The translations under genes were made by a program, and so were the position numbers. Positions 35,601-44,500 of a stretch of 64,000 bases of DNA are shown one piece after another. This DNA is from Siphonodentalium dalli. Taxonomy: Eukaryota > Mollusca > Scaphopoda > Gadilida > Siphonodentaliidae. Where the stretch lies: NCBI GenBank assembly GCA_032622095.1, contig CP136066.1, positions 191,136,816-191,200,815 on the forward strand, in the 5' to 3' direction. Within the stretch, counting starts at the first letter, position 1. Each line of letters opens with the position of its first letter. The notes below the pieces were generated by a model. The model did not search any database. It saw nothing but the letters and a program-made list of their open reading frames with translations, and had not been told where the DNA came from.

Positions 35601-36248
35601 GATGACGCTAGTCTTTATTGGGAGTTATTAACTCTACTCACTCGTGCTGCGCATTCGCGAATAGACCTAATAACTTCCAATCAAGACTAACGCCACCCTT
35701 CTTAACTATGAATACACTAGTTGAGATGATATATCCAATAATTTGTCTGTCATTCTATGTGATATGTGTTGGGTCGCTTACCGTAGCAGTCGTGTTACTT
35801 GGTCAGACACCCAATTACCTATAATCGTTACACATAAACACTACTTTTAAATAGTACGATTGACCCAGTTCTTATTCGCAAAGTGCGATTGCCAATCTAA
35901 TCATTTCTCTTCCGCATCGAATAGTAACCCGTATATTACGCTCACCTGTGATTGCGACGTCACAGCAAATAGGTTGTGTTTTAGTCGTGTAATCTGCACA
36001 GCTCCAGTTTCGATCAAATGGCACGATTTTTGCCTGACGTCATAATAGAAATTTGAACATCGGCGTTGGTAAGAACACTTTGCCTCACAACGAAGAATAT
36101 TCGAAATCACTATAATATCATAGCTCTCCCAGATTGAGCCGGGTTCAACTCTTGCTACTGACACACGGGTATGTGCAGCACTAAAGCACATACCGAAAAG
36201 CAATACATTTGCGACAAAAAGCCAGACCATATCGAATGTATATGGCAT
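23452..36248 (-). CDS. Secreted PAN-EGF-mucin-CTLD lectin-like gene (5 exons)
   Basis: Five minus-strand exons join with matching phases: 36248-35946 (ends phase 0), 30151-30049 (0 to 1), 25372-25208 (1 to 1), 24634-24449 (1 to 1) and 23660-23452 (1 to stop). Together they give 966 nt, or 321 residues with no internal stop. Domain order is signal peptide, PAN/apple-like Cys motif, EGF-like domain, Thr/Pro/Ala-rich linker and C-type lectin-like domain. Family knowledge suggests a secreted recognition or adhesion protein, as in invertebrate innate immunity or mucus. The CTLD lacks the usual WIGL, EPN/QPD and WND motifs, so calcium-dependent sugar binding is doubtful. The introns are large (1.5-5.8 kb) and filled with transposons. 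Undetected extra exons are possible. Confidence 0.7.
23925..24190. repeat. CATATATAAGAGAATGCA repeat, copy 3
   Basis: Same blocks as at 12036 and 13765, here with an extra inverted pair (GAGCCTCCC..CGGGAGCCTC, 24003-24026). It lies in the last intron of the lectin-like gene. Confidence 0.75.
24449..24634 (-). CDS. Lectin-like gene exon 4: N-terminal half of CTLD
   Basis: Acceptor ATGCATTTCTTAG and donor CCGCAG|GTACGTAT are both strong. The 186-bp exon (phase 1 to 1) reads PCSLPGYTLETNPVVCWKYN, then LWDQAVTYCEADEGHLVTVQ and MHMFFKTKLASISAG. W..A..YC...GHLV is the classic helix-1/helix-2 signature of C-type lectin-like domains. An early Cys (PCSLPGY) suggests the long-form CTLD with an extra N-terminal disulfide. 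Confidence 0.85.
24930..25008. repeat. Imperfect hairpin in lectin-gene intron
   Basis: ACGTAGGATTTACGGACA pairs with TGTCCGTAAATCCCACGT across about 35 bp, with further ACGTAC/GTATGT pairing outside. Likely a miniature element. Confidence 0.6.
25208..25372 (-). CDS. Lectin-like gene exon 3: mucin-like Thr/Pro/Ala linker
   Basis: Donor ACGG|GTAAGAAA is strong. The frame reads TTPVATTPAATTPAATTPTT and similar, a run of Thr/Pro/Ala that in animals is usually a rigid, O-glycosylated spacer. Its upstream edge abuts a 5'-truncated LINE (from about 25373). An AG right at the junction (CCTGTGGTGAG|CAACAAC) would give phase 1, matching exon 2. So the exon may use an acceptor supplied by the LINE, or this may be the remaining 3' part of a longer exon. 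If skipped, exons 2 and 4 still join in frame. Confidence 0.55.
25373..26995 (+). mobile_element. 5'-truncated non-LTR retrotransposon (LINE), decayed
   Basis: Plus-strand frames read DWRDANVAPVFKKGD, NYRPVSLTTVCCKILEHIIC, GFRKGYSC, then GVPQGTLLGPLLFLIHINDI and VRLFADDCLLY, the reverse transcriptase palm with the FADD catalytic motif, then WGMRFNSKKCN, AYLGLTF, ALEYGAVVWDP and LEKVQRRSARF of the thumb/C-terminal region. This order fits the Jockey/CR1/L2 group. Two or more frameshifts lie at 25655-25690, where LDFSKAFDTVPH-like sequence is broken, and stops occur at 26378-26380 and 26570. The endonuclease domain is absent, as in a typical 5'-truncated insertion. The 3' end near 26995 is approximate; an (ACAGAT)n stretch lies at 26873-26893. 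Confidence 0.85.
27590..27680. repeat. Hairpin in lectin-gene intron
   Basis: GGAATTATCTCATGAGTGAT with GACAAAAACAAATTAA pairs with TTAATTTTTTTGTCATCGCG and AATGAGATAATTACC. Arms of about 38 bp and a short loop; miniature foldback. Confidence 0.7.
28144..29640 (-). mobile_element. Second LINE remnant, opposite strand
   Basis: Minus-strand reading from 29620 gives FETVWRNGLWVKPIRKGS and GVMQGGNLYLLFSLFIYDM (RT palm, degraded, with YADD not intact), KLKVNVNK, then VKRLSYFGITFFYNWRISDI, KVNSLDLPKDVLIHIFEHVV and YGCEVWGYENHNALEK (C-terminal region). 28353-28144 gives GDEFHFVIEYDKLNDLW and KYIPEYYWNPP, the 3' tail typical of this LINE group. It differs from the element at 25373. Many frameshifts and stops. 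It lies in the intron between exons 2 and 3 of the lectin-like gene. Confidence 0.8.
30049..30151 (-). CDS. Lectin-like gene exon 2: EGF-like domain
   Basis: Too short to be seen as a long open frame. Acceptor CGTATAATTTCAG and donor CACCAG|GTAATT bound 103 bp (phase 0 to 1). It reads IDGNACQSAPCEMNATCLPG then STSQYRCLTSTP, with Cys spacing of an EGF-like half (C-x4-C-x5-C-x11-C). Only four Cys are present, so the second half of a full six-Cys EGF is missing or this is a truncated form. Phase 0 at its start matches the end of exon 1. Confidence 0.7.
30505..31375. mobile_element. Long-TIR foldback element, 870 bp
   Basis: The left end ATTAGTAACCATAGCAACC pairs with the right end GGTTGCCGTGATTACTAAT. 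Further in, CATTGATGCAACATTTTAAG pairs with CTTAACATGTTGCATCAATG, ATTTATAGAGG with CCTCTATAAAAT, and CAAACACAAAGTCCA with TGGACTTTGTGTTTG. Arms are about 150-170 bp. The centre has no transposase. It lies in the first intron region of the lectin-like gene. Confidence 0.8.
31740..32095 (+). repeat. TAAGCAGATAAT repeat, copy 2
   Basis: Matches 20950-21315 in order: CAACATATCCTCGC, GCACATAATCGACCTATAAT, CTGAAATAAGCA, AATACATGTTAAAGAGTGTC, CGCACATAATCTG, TTAGCACATTATAGACTCAA and a final TATAAGCAGATA. Confidence 0.8.
32335..32720 (+). repeat. CCAAGATGGCNNCTGGTGGCCATGT repeat, about 250-bp tandem
   Basis: TTTGGTGAT..TC.GATGAG.GATGTGGT.TGTAG precedes TTTAGTCATGCA and AAGATGG...GGTGGCCATGT in two copies starting near 32344 and 32595; a middle AAGATGGCTACTGGCGGCC copy lies at 32540. 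A reverse-oriented relative is at 11400-11530. Confidence 0.65.
33116..33474. mobile_element. Miniature TIR element, 359 bp
   Basis: TAAGGGAGATGTCAAATGAC pairs with TTCACTTGACCTCCCCCTTA. Continuing, ATGCAAATCT.CGGAGCAAAA pairs with TTTTGCTCCTGAGATTTGCAT. TIRs are about 65 bp. The 71-codon frame inside (33215-33430) runs through the TIR and is not credible. Confidence 0.75.
33475..34040. other. Gene-free stretch
   Basis: A 61-codon frame at 33537-33722 contains CRRQWERYFIFVRRSLDRFE, but I recognise no family and see no splice pair. Otherwise empty. Confidence 0.4.
34045..34225 (+). repeat. GGGCGTATTT...AAATACGCCC repeat, copy 2
   Basis: GGGCGTATTTTAATCAGCGA ... GGACTATTTCCATACGAAAT, ACGCCCATATTGTCATTATT, TTTTTCATCGACACGACTTA. 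Same block order as copies at 19425 and 36415. Confidence 0.7.
34490..34960 (+). repeat. Dispersed repeat with inverted partner at 47595-49170
   Basis: Blocks GTTTAAACGGACATGGCTCA, CATGTCGTGCAAAAATGGCT, GGGTCCCAAACCAAACACCG, TTTTTGGGTTACATAATGG and CCGCCATGTGGCTTTAAA reappear in reverse complement at 49138-48850 and 47600-47620. A 174-codon frame (34179-34703) runs across two unrelated repeats, so I do not accept it as a gene. Confidence 0.7.
34961..35590. other. Gene-free stretch
   Basis: No exon, RNA gene or repeat border seen; it is intron 1 sequence of the lectin-like gene. Confidence 0.4.
35591..35708. repeat. Imperfect hairpin, intron 1 of the lectin-like gene
   Basis: GACGCTAGTCTTTATTGGGA with GTTATTAA pairs with TAATAACTTCCAATCAAGAC and TAACGCCACCCTTCTT. 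Arms of about 38 bp; miniature foldback. Confidence 0.65.
35946..36248 (-). CDS. Lectin-like gene exon 1: signal peptide and PAN-like domain
   Basis: Starts at Met 36246-36248 (MPYTFDMVWLF); a second Met follows at residue 7. A hydrophobic core (VWLFVANVLLFGMCFSAAHT) is a clear signal peptide, probably cleaved after a small residue near Ala-Ala. The mature part has NILRCEAKCSYQRRCSNFYY then KSCHLIETG, the C-x3-C-x5-C..F.Y......C.L spacing of PAN/apple domains, which bind proteins or glycans. Donor TCACAG|GTGAGC at 35946/35945 is consensus and ends in phase 0. No TATA box was identified upstream. Confidence 0.7.
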
Positions 36249-36414
36249 GTGGACGGTTCGACATCGGAGTGAATTGTGATGAAATTCGTGCGCGACAACC
36301 CCAAATGTTGCGTTTACTGAGGCGACAAAATCACAACCCTACAGTTAATGACGCCTTCAATTCTTCTTAAGGTGGCGCTCAGGTTACCAACTATTCCGGT
36401 TCTATTGACAGCAA

Positions 36415-36620
36415 ACGGGCTTATTTTAATGATCGAAATAAGCTGATATTGGCATTACCTATAACCTCAATATATGCGCTCTACATGGACATAAAACGCG
36501 GGTTTTAAACAGCACAATATGGGACTATTTCCATACGAAATAAGCCCATATTGGCATTATTTAATCTACACGTCATTTGCAAGCCCTTTATAATGTATGT
36601 GCATTGCGGTCCGCGCCATT
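36415..36620 (+). repeat. GGGC(G/T)TATTT repeat, copy 3
   Basis: CGGGCTTATTTTAATGATCG ... GGACTATTTCCATACGAAAT, AAGCCCATATTGGCATTATT, then CAAGCCCTTTATAATGTATG. Confidence 0.65.
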
Positions 36621-37545
36621 CAACGCATTAACGGGTATACGTTCATAATCGGATTAAGTCCAATATGAACTTATGTAAATATTTAGGTCCAATATGAACC
36701 GTATTCTCATATATGTTGTCGACTCTGGATGATATATCAGTTTGCCACTTGATTTAATCGGGTACGATTCATATTAAAATGAACGTCACTTATTTTCCAA
36801 GAGCTGATTTATACATGGGAGTCATACGTGAGAGTCAACAGTATGTGACATGCGACCTAACCGATGAAAGGAACGTTCGTTTCCTCGGGTGATCAAGACA
36901 AACGGTCACGTGACTGCCAAAAACGCCAATAGTACAGTGATGAAGGCAATTTTCCTTTCGCCCAAAATATCTCAATGGTCATATACAAACTCCAAGCGGC
37001 AGTTGTTGCTGTTTTTTTCACAAAAATTAAAAAGCTGATATTGTTATATGGTCAACCCATTGGTTTGTTACCCTAAATTTATTAGTTTTTAGTGAGAAAA
37101 CTGTCTATGTTTTGAAAACCGGGTTGTGCACCAAATGGCATCAGCAGTATCTAGTTACGTGCTCTAATATTTCTCACCAGTTTGAGTATGTATATGTAGC
37201 TTCGTGTGTGTGTGAAAGATAGTTTTCGGGGAAAAATGTCGTGACTATCAATACTGTCCTCATCTGAACCACCTTAATATAACTAAGTTCAATCAATATG
37301 ACCATTCCACACAACAGGCTGCTCATTCTTCCACTCACTACGAGTAATGGATTCTGAAATTGCATTTGAAACAATCAATATTTTAATTCTTTAGAAGATG
37401 CAGCTGGTGGCAAATGTCACAACTTGTCGCTGCAATTATATGACGAGGAAATATTCTTCACGGACTGCCACCCATTCATATGTAGCTTCGTGCTTAATTG
37501 ACACACGCATGTATGACTAATAACACATAACATTCATGTGTACTC
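36621..37545. other. Gene-free stretch
   Basis: No coding exon supported. A short minus-strand frame at 37174-37374 has no motif. Confidence 0.4.
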
Positions 37546-37547
37546 TT

Positions 37548-37715
37548 ACGGCCGAATTCTTGTATCTGGTTTGGACCAGGTTTCGCGTAAACAGTCTAGA
37601 CCAGGCTCAGACCACGGTGATCGCGAAATAGCTTCGAGCCGATTAAGCCGGGATTATTGGTCTGAATTGGTCCGTATTCTCGTTTTTTTAAATCCCAGGT
37701 TTAAGTAAACCAAGG
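37548..37715. repeat. CGGCCGAATTC / TGGACCAGGTTT element end
   Basis: ACGGCCGAATTCTTGTATCT then GGTTTGGACCAGG and further CTAGACCAGG half-sites. The inverted partner AGTCTAGACCAGATACCAGA plus ATTCGGCCGT is at 47461-47491, about 10 kb away, on the far side of the palindrome region. Confidence 0.6.
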
Positions 37716-38490
37716 TTTGCCTTATTATTATTCAAGCCTGTGTCAGCTCTGTGCATATTTCATAATGTGGTAACGTACGAGTTTTAGTCAAGAAATACAG
37801 GTAATTTGTTTGAAGCATATACCTCCGTACAAGAAAATAGGAGAATTTTTATATTGCTATGACGCGTAGAGGGAAGATTCCAATGATGTTTGAACTGGAC
37901 AAAATTTAGAATACTCAATAGATATGTGTGTTATAGGAAAGTTTGCAACTGAGACCTAGTATTTCCACTGGTATGGGATTTGTTTTTGAAACTCGAGACT
38001 CGAACCTGAGACGAGAAAAACGACAGATTATTAATTTGATTGTTAATCATGTGAGTGTTTAGCTGACTTTACATCGGAGAATTAATTATAATTTTCTCAC
38101 ACTGTTTGATAGCACATACTGTTGTATATGGATTCGCCCTGAATCCGTTTCGTGTGACTTTTCTACGCGCGATTAGTTATCGATGGGTGTGGTCGACAAG
38201 GATAAATCGGGAATGATGGAAATGGGAAATTAATTCGCATTAGATGCGGGGTCTACCGTTTTGTGTTTCTGTCATGAATTTAGGTCGAAGCTAACCATGA
38301 AACCACCAATAATTCGTCATATGGGAATAAATGATTGCAATAATGATGCAATAGTTTAAAAAAAAGAAGATACACGAAAAAAATTCAACCCGCATTATCC
38401 GTAAACCCAACAAAAAGATTTTTAACTTTAAAGAAAAATTCGGACTAATAATATCAATATGGTGTCACAAGAAGCTTGTACAGTAAAAAT
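37716..38490. other. Gene-free stretch
   Basis: AT-rich with no supported gene. The end merges into the element below. Confidence 0.4.
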
Positions 38491-38494
38491 TATT

Positions 38495-38955
38495 AAAATT
38501 GGTTCATATTTGTTAAAGTTATTAAGTCAGACAGAATTTTCTAAGTCAAAATAAGTCGAAAATGAAGCGTAATATTACGAAAAACAGTCTGAGCCAATCC
38601 CTAGCCGCATCATGTAGAGAGGGTATTATGAGAAGCATGTATACCAAAAATAATATTGAAATCAGTTTATATTTGTTAAAGTTATTAAGTTGGACAGAAT
38701 TTTCTAAGTCAAATTAAGTCGAAAATGAGGCGTAACTTGAAAAAAAAAGTCGGACCGAACCGCAATTAGCATCATGCGGAGAGACCGCCCTGATGAGATT
38801 GCACACAAACAATTATTGAAATCGGTTCATAGTTCGAGTTATGAGGTCGGACGGACGGACGGACTCACAAATGGGGAAAACGTGACAGACGGACGGACGG
38901 GCGCAGTCAATCCAGTATACCCCCCATTTTCTTCGAAAGTGGGGGTATACAAATT
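38495..38955 (-). repeat. Element with 175-bp tandem repeats and TATACCCCC end
   Basis: ATTTGTTAAAGTTATTAAGT and GACAGAATTTTCTAAGTCAA recur with a period of about 170-175 bp, followed by GGACGGACGGAC, TATACCCCCCATTTTC and GAAAGTGGGGGTATAC. It is the same family as 9185-9420 in the opposite orientation. Confidence 0.7.
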
Positions 38956-39069
38956 GTCGTACAAAATAGGGGAATGTCCGATAAAATGACTGGCAAATTT
39001 GTTAAATGTGACAATTAAATTGTGGATAGTAATTTAAAATAACTTTAATCACGTCGATAGTTGGTTACA

Positions 39070-39560
39070 ATCTTTTAAAATAAATTATTGGAAATTCCTA
39101 TGTCCAGGATGTGGCGACAGGGGTGGGCGGGGGATGTTTCACCCCTACTTTGATAAAACAATTTCAACAGTTGGTAATTTCAGACCTAACAAAACATTAG
39201 TTGGAAATTTCAAACGAACAATAGGTTGTAATTTTTTTCTTATATTTTATTTTCCAACAGAAAATTAGTGGGAAATTTGTTGTTTTTAGACCAACATTTT
39301 GATATTTTACTTCTGTTGGTCTAAATTTGTCTGAAGTCGCCATCAGTTGCAATTTTTCAACGTTGGGAGTGTGAAATTTGAAATTTTCAACACTCGGAAG
39401 TTTGTGCGCTGTTCCCGCCTAAATTTTTGTCAAAAGTGTGGAATCTGTGGACTTTAAAGGTTATCAGTTGGAAATGTTCCAACCTTTAGTGGGGGCGTCA
39501 GGTTGGAAATTCCAAACACTTGGAAAGCTTCACGCCAGTAATTTGCTATATGTTGTGATT
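39070..39560. repeat. TTGGAAATTT-rich region
   Basis: GTTGGAAATTTC-type motifs and their complement GAAATTCCAAC recur every 30-60 bp. Similar motifs lie outside the next element at 41070-41290 and 47195-47245, so one older repeat may have been split by later insertions. Confidence 0.5.
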
Positions 39561-39828
39561 TCATGTTCATATTTTAAAATTTTATCACACCGGGCCGAAC
39601 CATAGATGAACTCAACAATTCTTCATACTGTTCAGAACTATGGTCGACAATTATGTTGGGTGGATTATTGTATTCCCGGTTCAATGAGGTGCAGTTAGAC
39701 ATTCCAAGGTTGACACCCCCAGCGGAGACCCTCTGGCCACGTCCCTGAAAGTGTAGCCCCACCTGTCAGCCCCTCCGCAAAGAATTTTATTTTCAACTGG
39801 TACCTCATTCGAATGCCGGCTGATACGG

Positions 39829-41052
39829 ACCCTGGCTCTTACGGACCCTGGCTCATACGGACCCTGGCTTTTACGGACCACCGGCTGATACGGACCCTGG
39901 CTTATACGGACCCTCGGCTTATACGGACCCTGGCTCATACGGACCTCAATTAAAATATACAATTTTATTTTTTGTGTTTATTTAAATAAAATCTAAATAC
40001 TGACAACGTACATACTGAGATAACAAAAAAGTGATGATAACAAAAATGGAACAACGTTACATCAGACGAACATTATCTAAATTGGGGCGTACAGCTTGGC
40101 GTCTTCTGTCAGTAGTTTGCTGGCAGTTATCCTCATCGACGAGTAGTAGCTGTTGTGCTCTCAAGTAGAACATTCAGTTTCAATGCAGTCATTGTGGAAT
40201 TATGCCAGTCAAAAATAAATCAGTTGAATATATACCAGTTGTGTTTTTACTAACATGTTTTCATAACAAATCAAACTCAGTGGATTCATACTGGTCACCA
40301 TTCACTGACCATTCATCATCGCTTGTCTGTTTATAAAACAATATAAGGGATCACACACGAGTGTGTATACAAGGGACAATAAATAAGTTGAAACAAGTTG
40401 TGTTTTTACTAACATGTTTTCGTAACAAATCAAACTCAGTGGATTCATCCTGATCACCATTCACTGACCATTTATCACCGCGTGTCTGTTTATACAACGA
40501 CATAAAGGGATCACACGCGCGTGTTTATACAACGATAAAGAGATTAATTAACGCGATTCAATAAATGCTTTTTCAAGCCAGAACATCACCGACATTCTCA
40601 ATTAATACAGATATATGTGTGAAAATACAATCATAATTATATATTATATTCATAAATATAAGTTTGAAAAAAAAAACGAAAAAATCGGTTAAATTCATAA
40701 ATATAAGTTTCAAAATCACCATAAATTCTCAATTAATACAGATATATGTGTGAAATGACAATCATAATTATATATTAAATTCATAAATATAAGTTTGAAA
40801 ATCACTGAAAAAATCAGTTATATTCATAAATATAAGTTTGAAAATCACCAAAAACATTCACCGAAATTCTCAATTAATACAGATATATGTGTAAAATATT
40901 AAATTCATAAATATAAGTTTGAAAATTGCATATTTTAATTGAGGTCCGTATGAGCCGGGGTCCGTATAAGCCAGGGTCCGTATCAGCCGGTGGTCCGTAA
41001 AAGCCAGGGTCCGTAAGAGCCAGGGTCCGTAAGAGCCAGGGTCCGTATAAGC
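39829..41052. mobile_element. TIR element with 16-bp subterminal tandem repeats
   Basis: The left block (39829-39947) holds eight copies of GCTCATACGGACCCTG. The right block (40937-41052) holds seven copies of its reverse complement, GGGTCCGTATAAGCCA. Both blocks adjoin AATTAAAATAT and ATATTTTAATT on the inside, so the whole is a mirror structure. The core has a 159-bp direct duplication (GTGTTTTTACTAACATGTTT at 40241 and 40400) and three copies of a 130-142-bp unit (ATTCTCAATTAATACAGATA at 40594, 40724, 40866). No transposase. The layout resembles non-autonomous bivalve elements with core tandem repeats. Confidence 0.8.
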
Positions 41053-41560
41053 CGCATACCCCTCATTCTTTCCAGCTGTTGGAAACTCCCCAACTGATAT
41101 CCACTGTTAATGGTTCGAGTTGTTTCCAACTAATTACCATTCAGTCCAAGCATTTGACCGAAATGAGGAAAACATTGTTAAAAAACAATAAATGTCCTTG
41201 TCCGAAATTCACAGAATTAAAACAATTTCAATATTTTTGTCAGGTTCTTCGAACTAATGTAGCAAGCATGCATGCCATTTCCAACTGCTAAAAGTTTGTG
41301 ATGAGTGTTTTTGGTGAAACCCGAGTTCCCCAACTTTAAAACACCCCGTTTGATTTAAACTTGAGACACAGTTTAAGTTTAACGGTATATACTCAGCAAC
41401 TGACATGTATTTGACAATTCCCCCCGTTATCTTACGGTCTCGATAGTTCCGAACAGGGGAGTTGCAACATAGGAGACGCATGCAGGGACGTGACTAGATG
41501 TTTTTTGCTGTGGCGGGGGTTTTCAACTTGTAATTTCCATCTGCACCCCACCAAATTCCC

Positions 41561-44500
41561 AACTTAGTTTTTTTCTCTGCGGATTTTGTGAAATCAGGTA
41601 TCCGACATCAAGATTTTATCGGCTGGCCATCTGTCAGCCTTGAGCAATTTTTTTTATAGCGCCCTAAAAAGTATACCCCCCCCCCCCATATTTCCCCAGA
41701 CGTAAAACCAGTTACTTGAAATTTGTTGCAAATTCACGTGACTAATCTAGTAAAATGTATATATTTTCATGAAGCTAAGACATAATGACACTATTTTGGG
41801 CCAAAATTGAAACTCACCATCCAAGATGGCCACCAAAATGGCCGCCGGAAGTTGAAAATATGACATTTTTTCTCAAATATCTTCTAGATCAGTTCATGCT
41901 GTTTGGAACTAGTTGAGTAATATGACTTTATTTTTTTTTTATATTAACTGATCATTGGAGCAATTAAATATGCAATTATCGGGGTCCTATCCGCTTGTGA
42001 TCCCTCAAAAATTCGATTTTACAGAATGCGGTATAAAATTTTACAAAAAATCACAACTGGGATTCTAGTCATATTTCAACAAGAAATCAACAGAAGGTTG
42101 CATTTAAGTGAGGCATACCATTACGTATGAATATTCCAACTCACTGGAACCAAAATTCTTACTTTGGCTCAAAATGGCCGCCAAAATATGGAAAATGGTA
42201 AATATTGCCCTAGGGTGTCCTGCAATCGCTTATAAGTTGTGGTTGATGTACACAATTAGCTATTATGCCTTCTATACATTGAATACTAACATGTCTGCTG
42301 CACCATGGTTAATTGTTACTGTTGCCACCACTGACATCACCAAAAATATTGGACTTTTCTCTCAAAAACTTGACATAAATATCGGCAAAAATTAACTTTT
42401 CAGGTTTGGACCATTTTGTCTTGTAATATGTAACTATCTTTGGATTGAAAGGTGTTTTTTGTATTGGTTTATCTTATATGTGTCACACTATGGTGTTTAT
42501 AGACCAAATTGCTCAAGATGGCTTCCAAAATGGCAACCAAATTGGTAAAAGTAATTTTTTTTTACATATATCATTATAACATTATATATATAACATTATT
42601 CTCTGCGTTATCCGAAAGTGTAGCAAATTGTGACTCACTTGGTTATTATACGTGTTAGATAATTAACTGACAACTAAATGTTCTATTATGGTTGTCCCAG
42701 TTCCGTATGGGGCATGGCAAATTCATTTTAAAGTATGGCAATTTGCGGAGAACCTCTTTTGTGATTCTGACCATATTATTGAAAGGAAATGGGCAGAACT
42801 TTGAGACGGAACTGAGATGAAACATAATATATGGCTCTTCTGGTCCATTACGATAAGCCAATATCAACTGGATACAGAATGGATAACAAGATGGTAGACA
42901 GGGGGTTACTTTATGATCATAGGTGATGTGAATAGGTATACATGGAGTTAGTGTATGTCACGAATGATGTGAATATGTATACAATGAGTGACTATATGGT
43001 TATGCTTGTGTTGTCCATAGTGATATTTATAGGTATACAGGGAGAGGTCATGGTCAGGTGTGGGGTGTATCGGTATGCATGGAGTCACTGCATGGTGTAT
43101 GGTTGTGTCTATCCCGTACGGGTGCACCCGGTGTGCCTGTATGGACATTCATGTGGTGTATGGATATAGCTACATGGTCATCTATGTATTGATTATGTAT
43201 ATATGGAGTGACTGTAAGGGCATGGGTGGGATGTACATGTGTTTTCTGTATGATCATGGATGGGGTGTGTGAATAAATAGTGAGTAATTTTATGGTTACG
43301 GGTAATGTGTGTGGTATACACGGAATGACTGTACTGTCATGATTGAAGTCTATATGCATATCTGGAGTAAGCTGGTGGAAATTATCGTGTGGGTATATAG
43401 GAAGTGTCCTTGTAGTAACGGATGGGATGTATATGTATATATATCGTGGATGTATTATCATTGGTGGGTGTGTAGGGATTAGCTGTATGATCATGGATGG
43501 CGTGTATGGTTATATAGTGCGTTGCTGAATTGTCATGTGTTAGGTGTATATGCAAGTATGGATGGTATGAGTGGTCGTGTGTGCGGGTTTTTGTATATCT
43601 GGAAGGACTGAATGGCCAGTGGTGAGGTGCATATGTATACCTGGAGTGACTCTATGGTCTAGGATGAGCTTCATATGTATATATCGAGTGGTTATATGAC
43701 TGTGTGTGGAATATGTATACATGTAGTGACTGTATGGTCAATGGTGAGATGAGTAGGTATACAAGGAGTAACTGTATGTCATCAATGTAATGAATATCTA
43801 TGCAGGAAGTGACTAAATGGTCATGTGTCAGGTGTGTGAGTATACCTGGTGGTCCTGCTTGGCGACTCGTGGCAGTATGGTCATGTGTAGGTTATGCGGA
43901 TATACAATCGTGTTGCTATATGGTCATGGGCGAGGTGTGTGTGTATATAGCGAGTGGCTATATGGCCATGGATGATGTGCATATGCTCACATGGAGTGAC
44001 TATACTGACATGGCTGGGGTGTATTAGTATATCTTTAGTGGTTGTTCGGCTATGGTGTGACAAATAAGGATACAGTGAGTGATATGGCCAATGGTGAGGT
44101 GAATATGTATACCATACACATTACCCCTAACCATAAAATCACTCACTATTTATCCACACCCCCATTCGTGAGCATACAGAAACACATGTACATCCCACCC
44201 ATGACCTTACAGTCACTCCATATATACATAATCAATACATAGATGACCATGTAGCTACATCCATACACCACATCAATGTCCATACAGGCACACAAGGTGC
44301 ACCCGTACAGGATACACCATACAGTCACTCAATTCATACCGATTCACCCCATACATGACCATGACCCCTCCCTGTATACCCATACATCTCAATATGGACA
44401 ACACACTCATAACCAGATAGTCACTCATTGTATACATATTCACATCATTCATGACATACATTAACTCCATGTATACCTATCCACTTCACATAGCGTAACT

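Noticed and set aside
39681-39962. 93-codon minus-strand frame with SQGPYEPG-like repeats
   Set aside because: Reads through the 16-bp subterminal repeats of a transposable element and out into flanking DNA.
43054-43494. 146-codon His/Thr/Ile-rich frame on the minus strand
   Set aside because: Translation of a 42-bp minisatellite; open frames exist on both strands because the period is a multiple of three.
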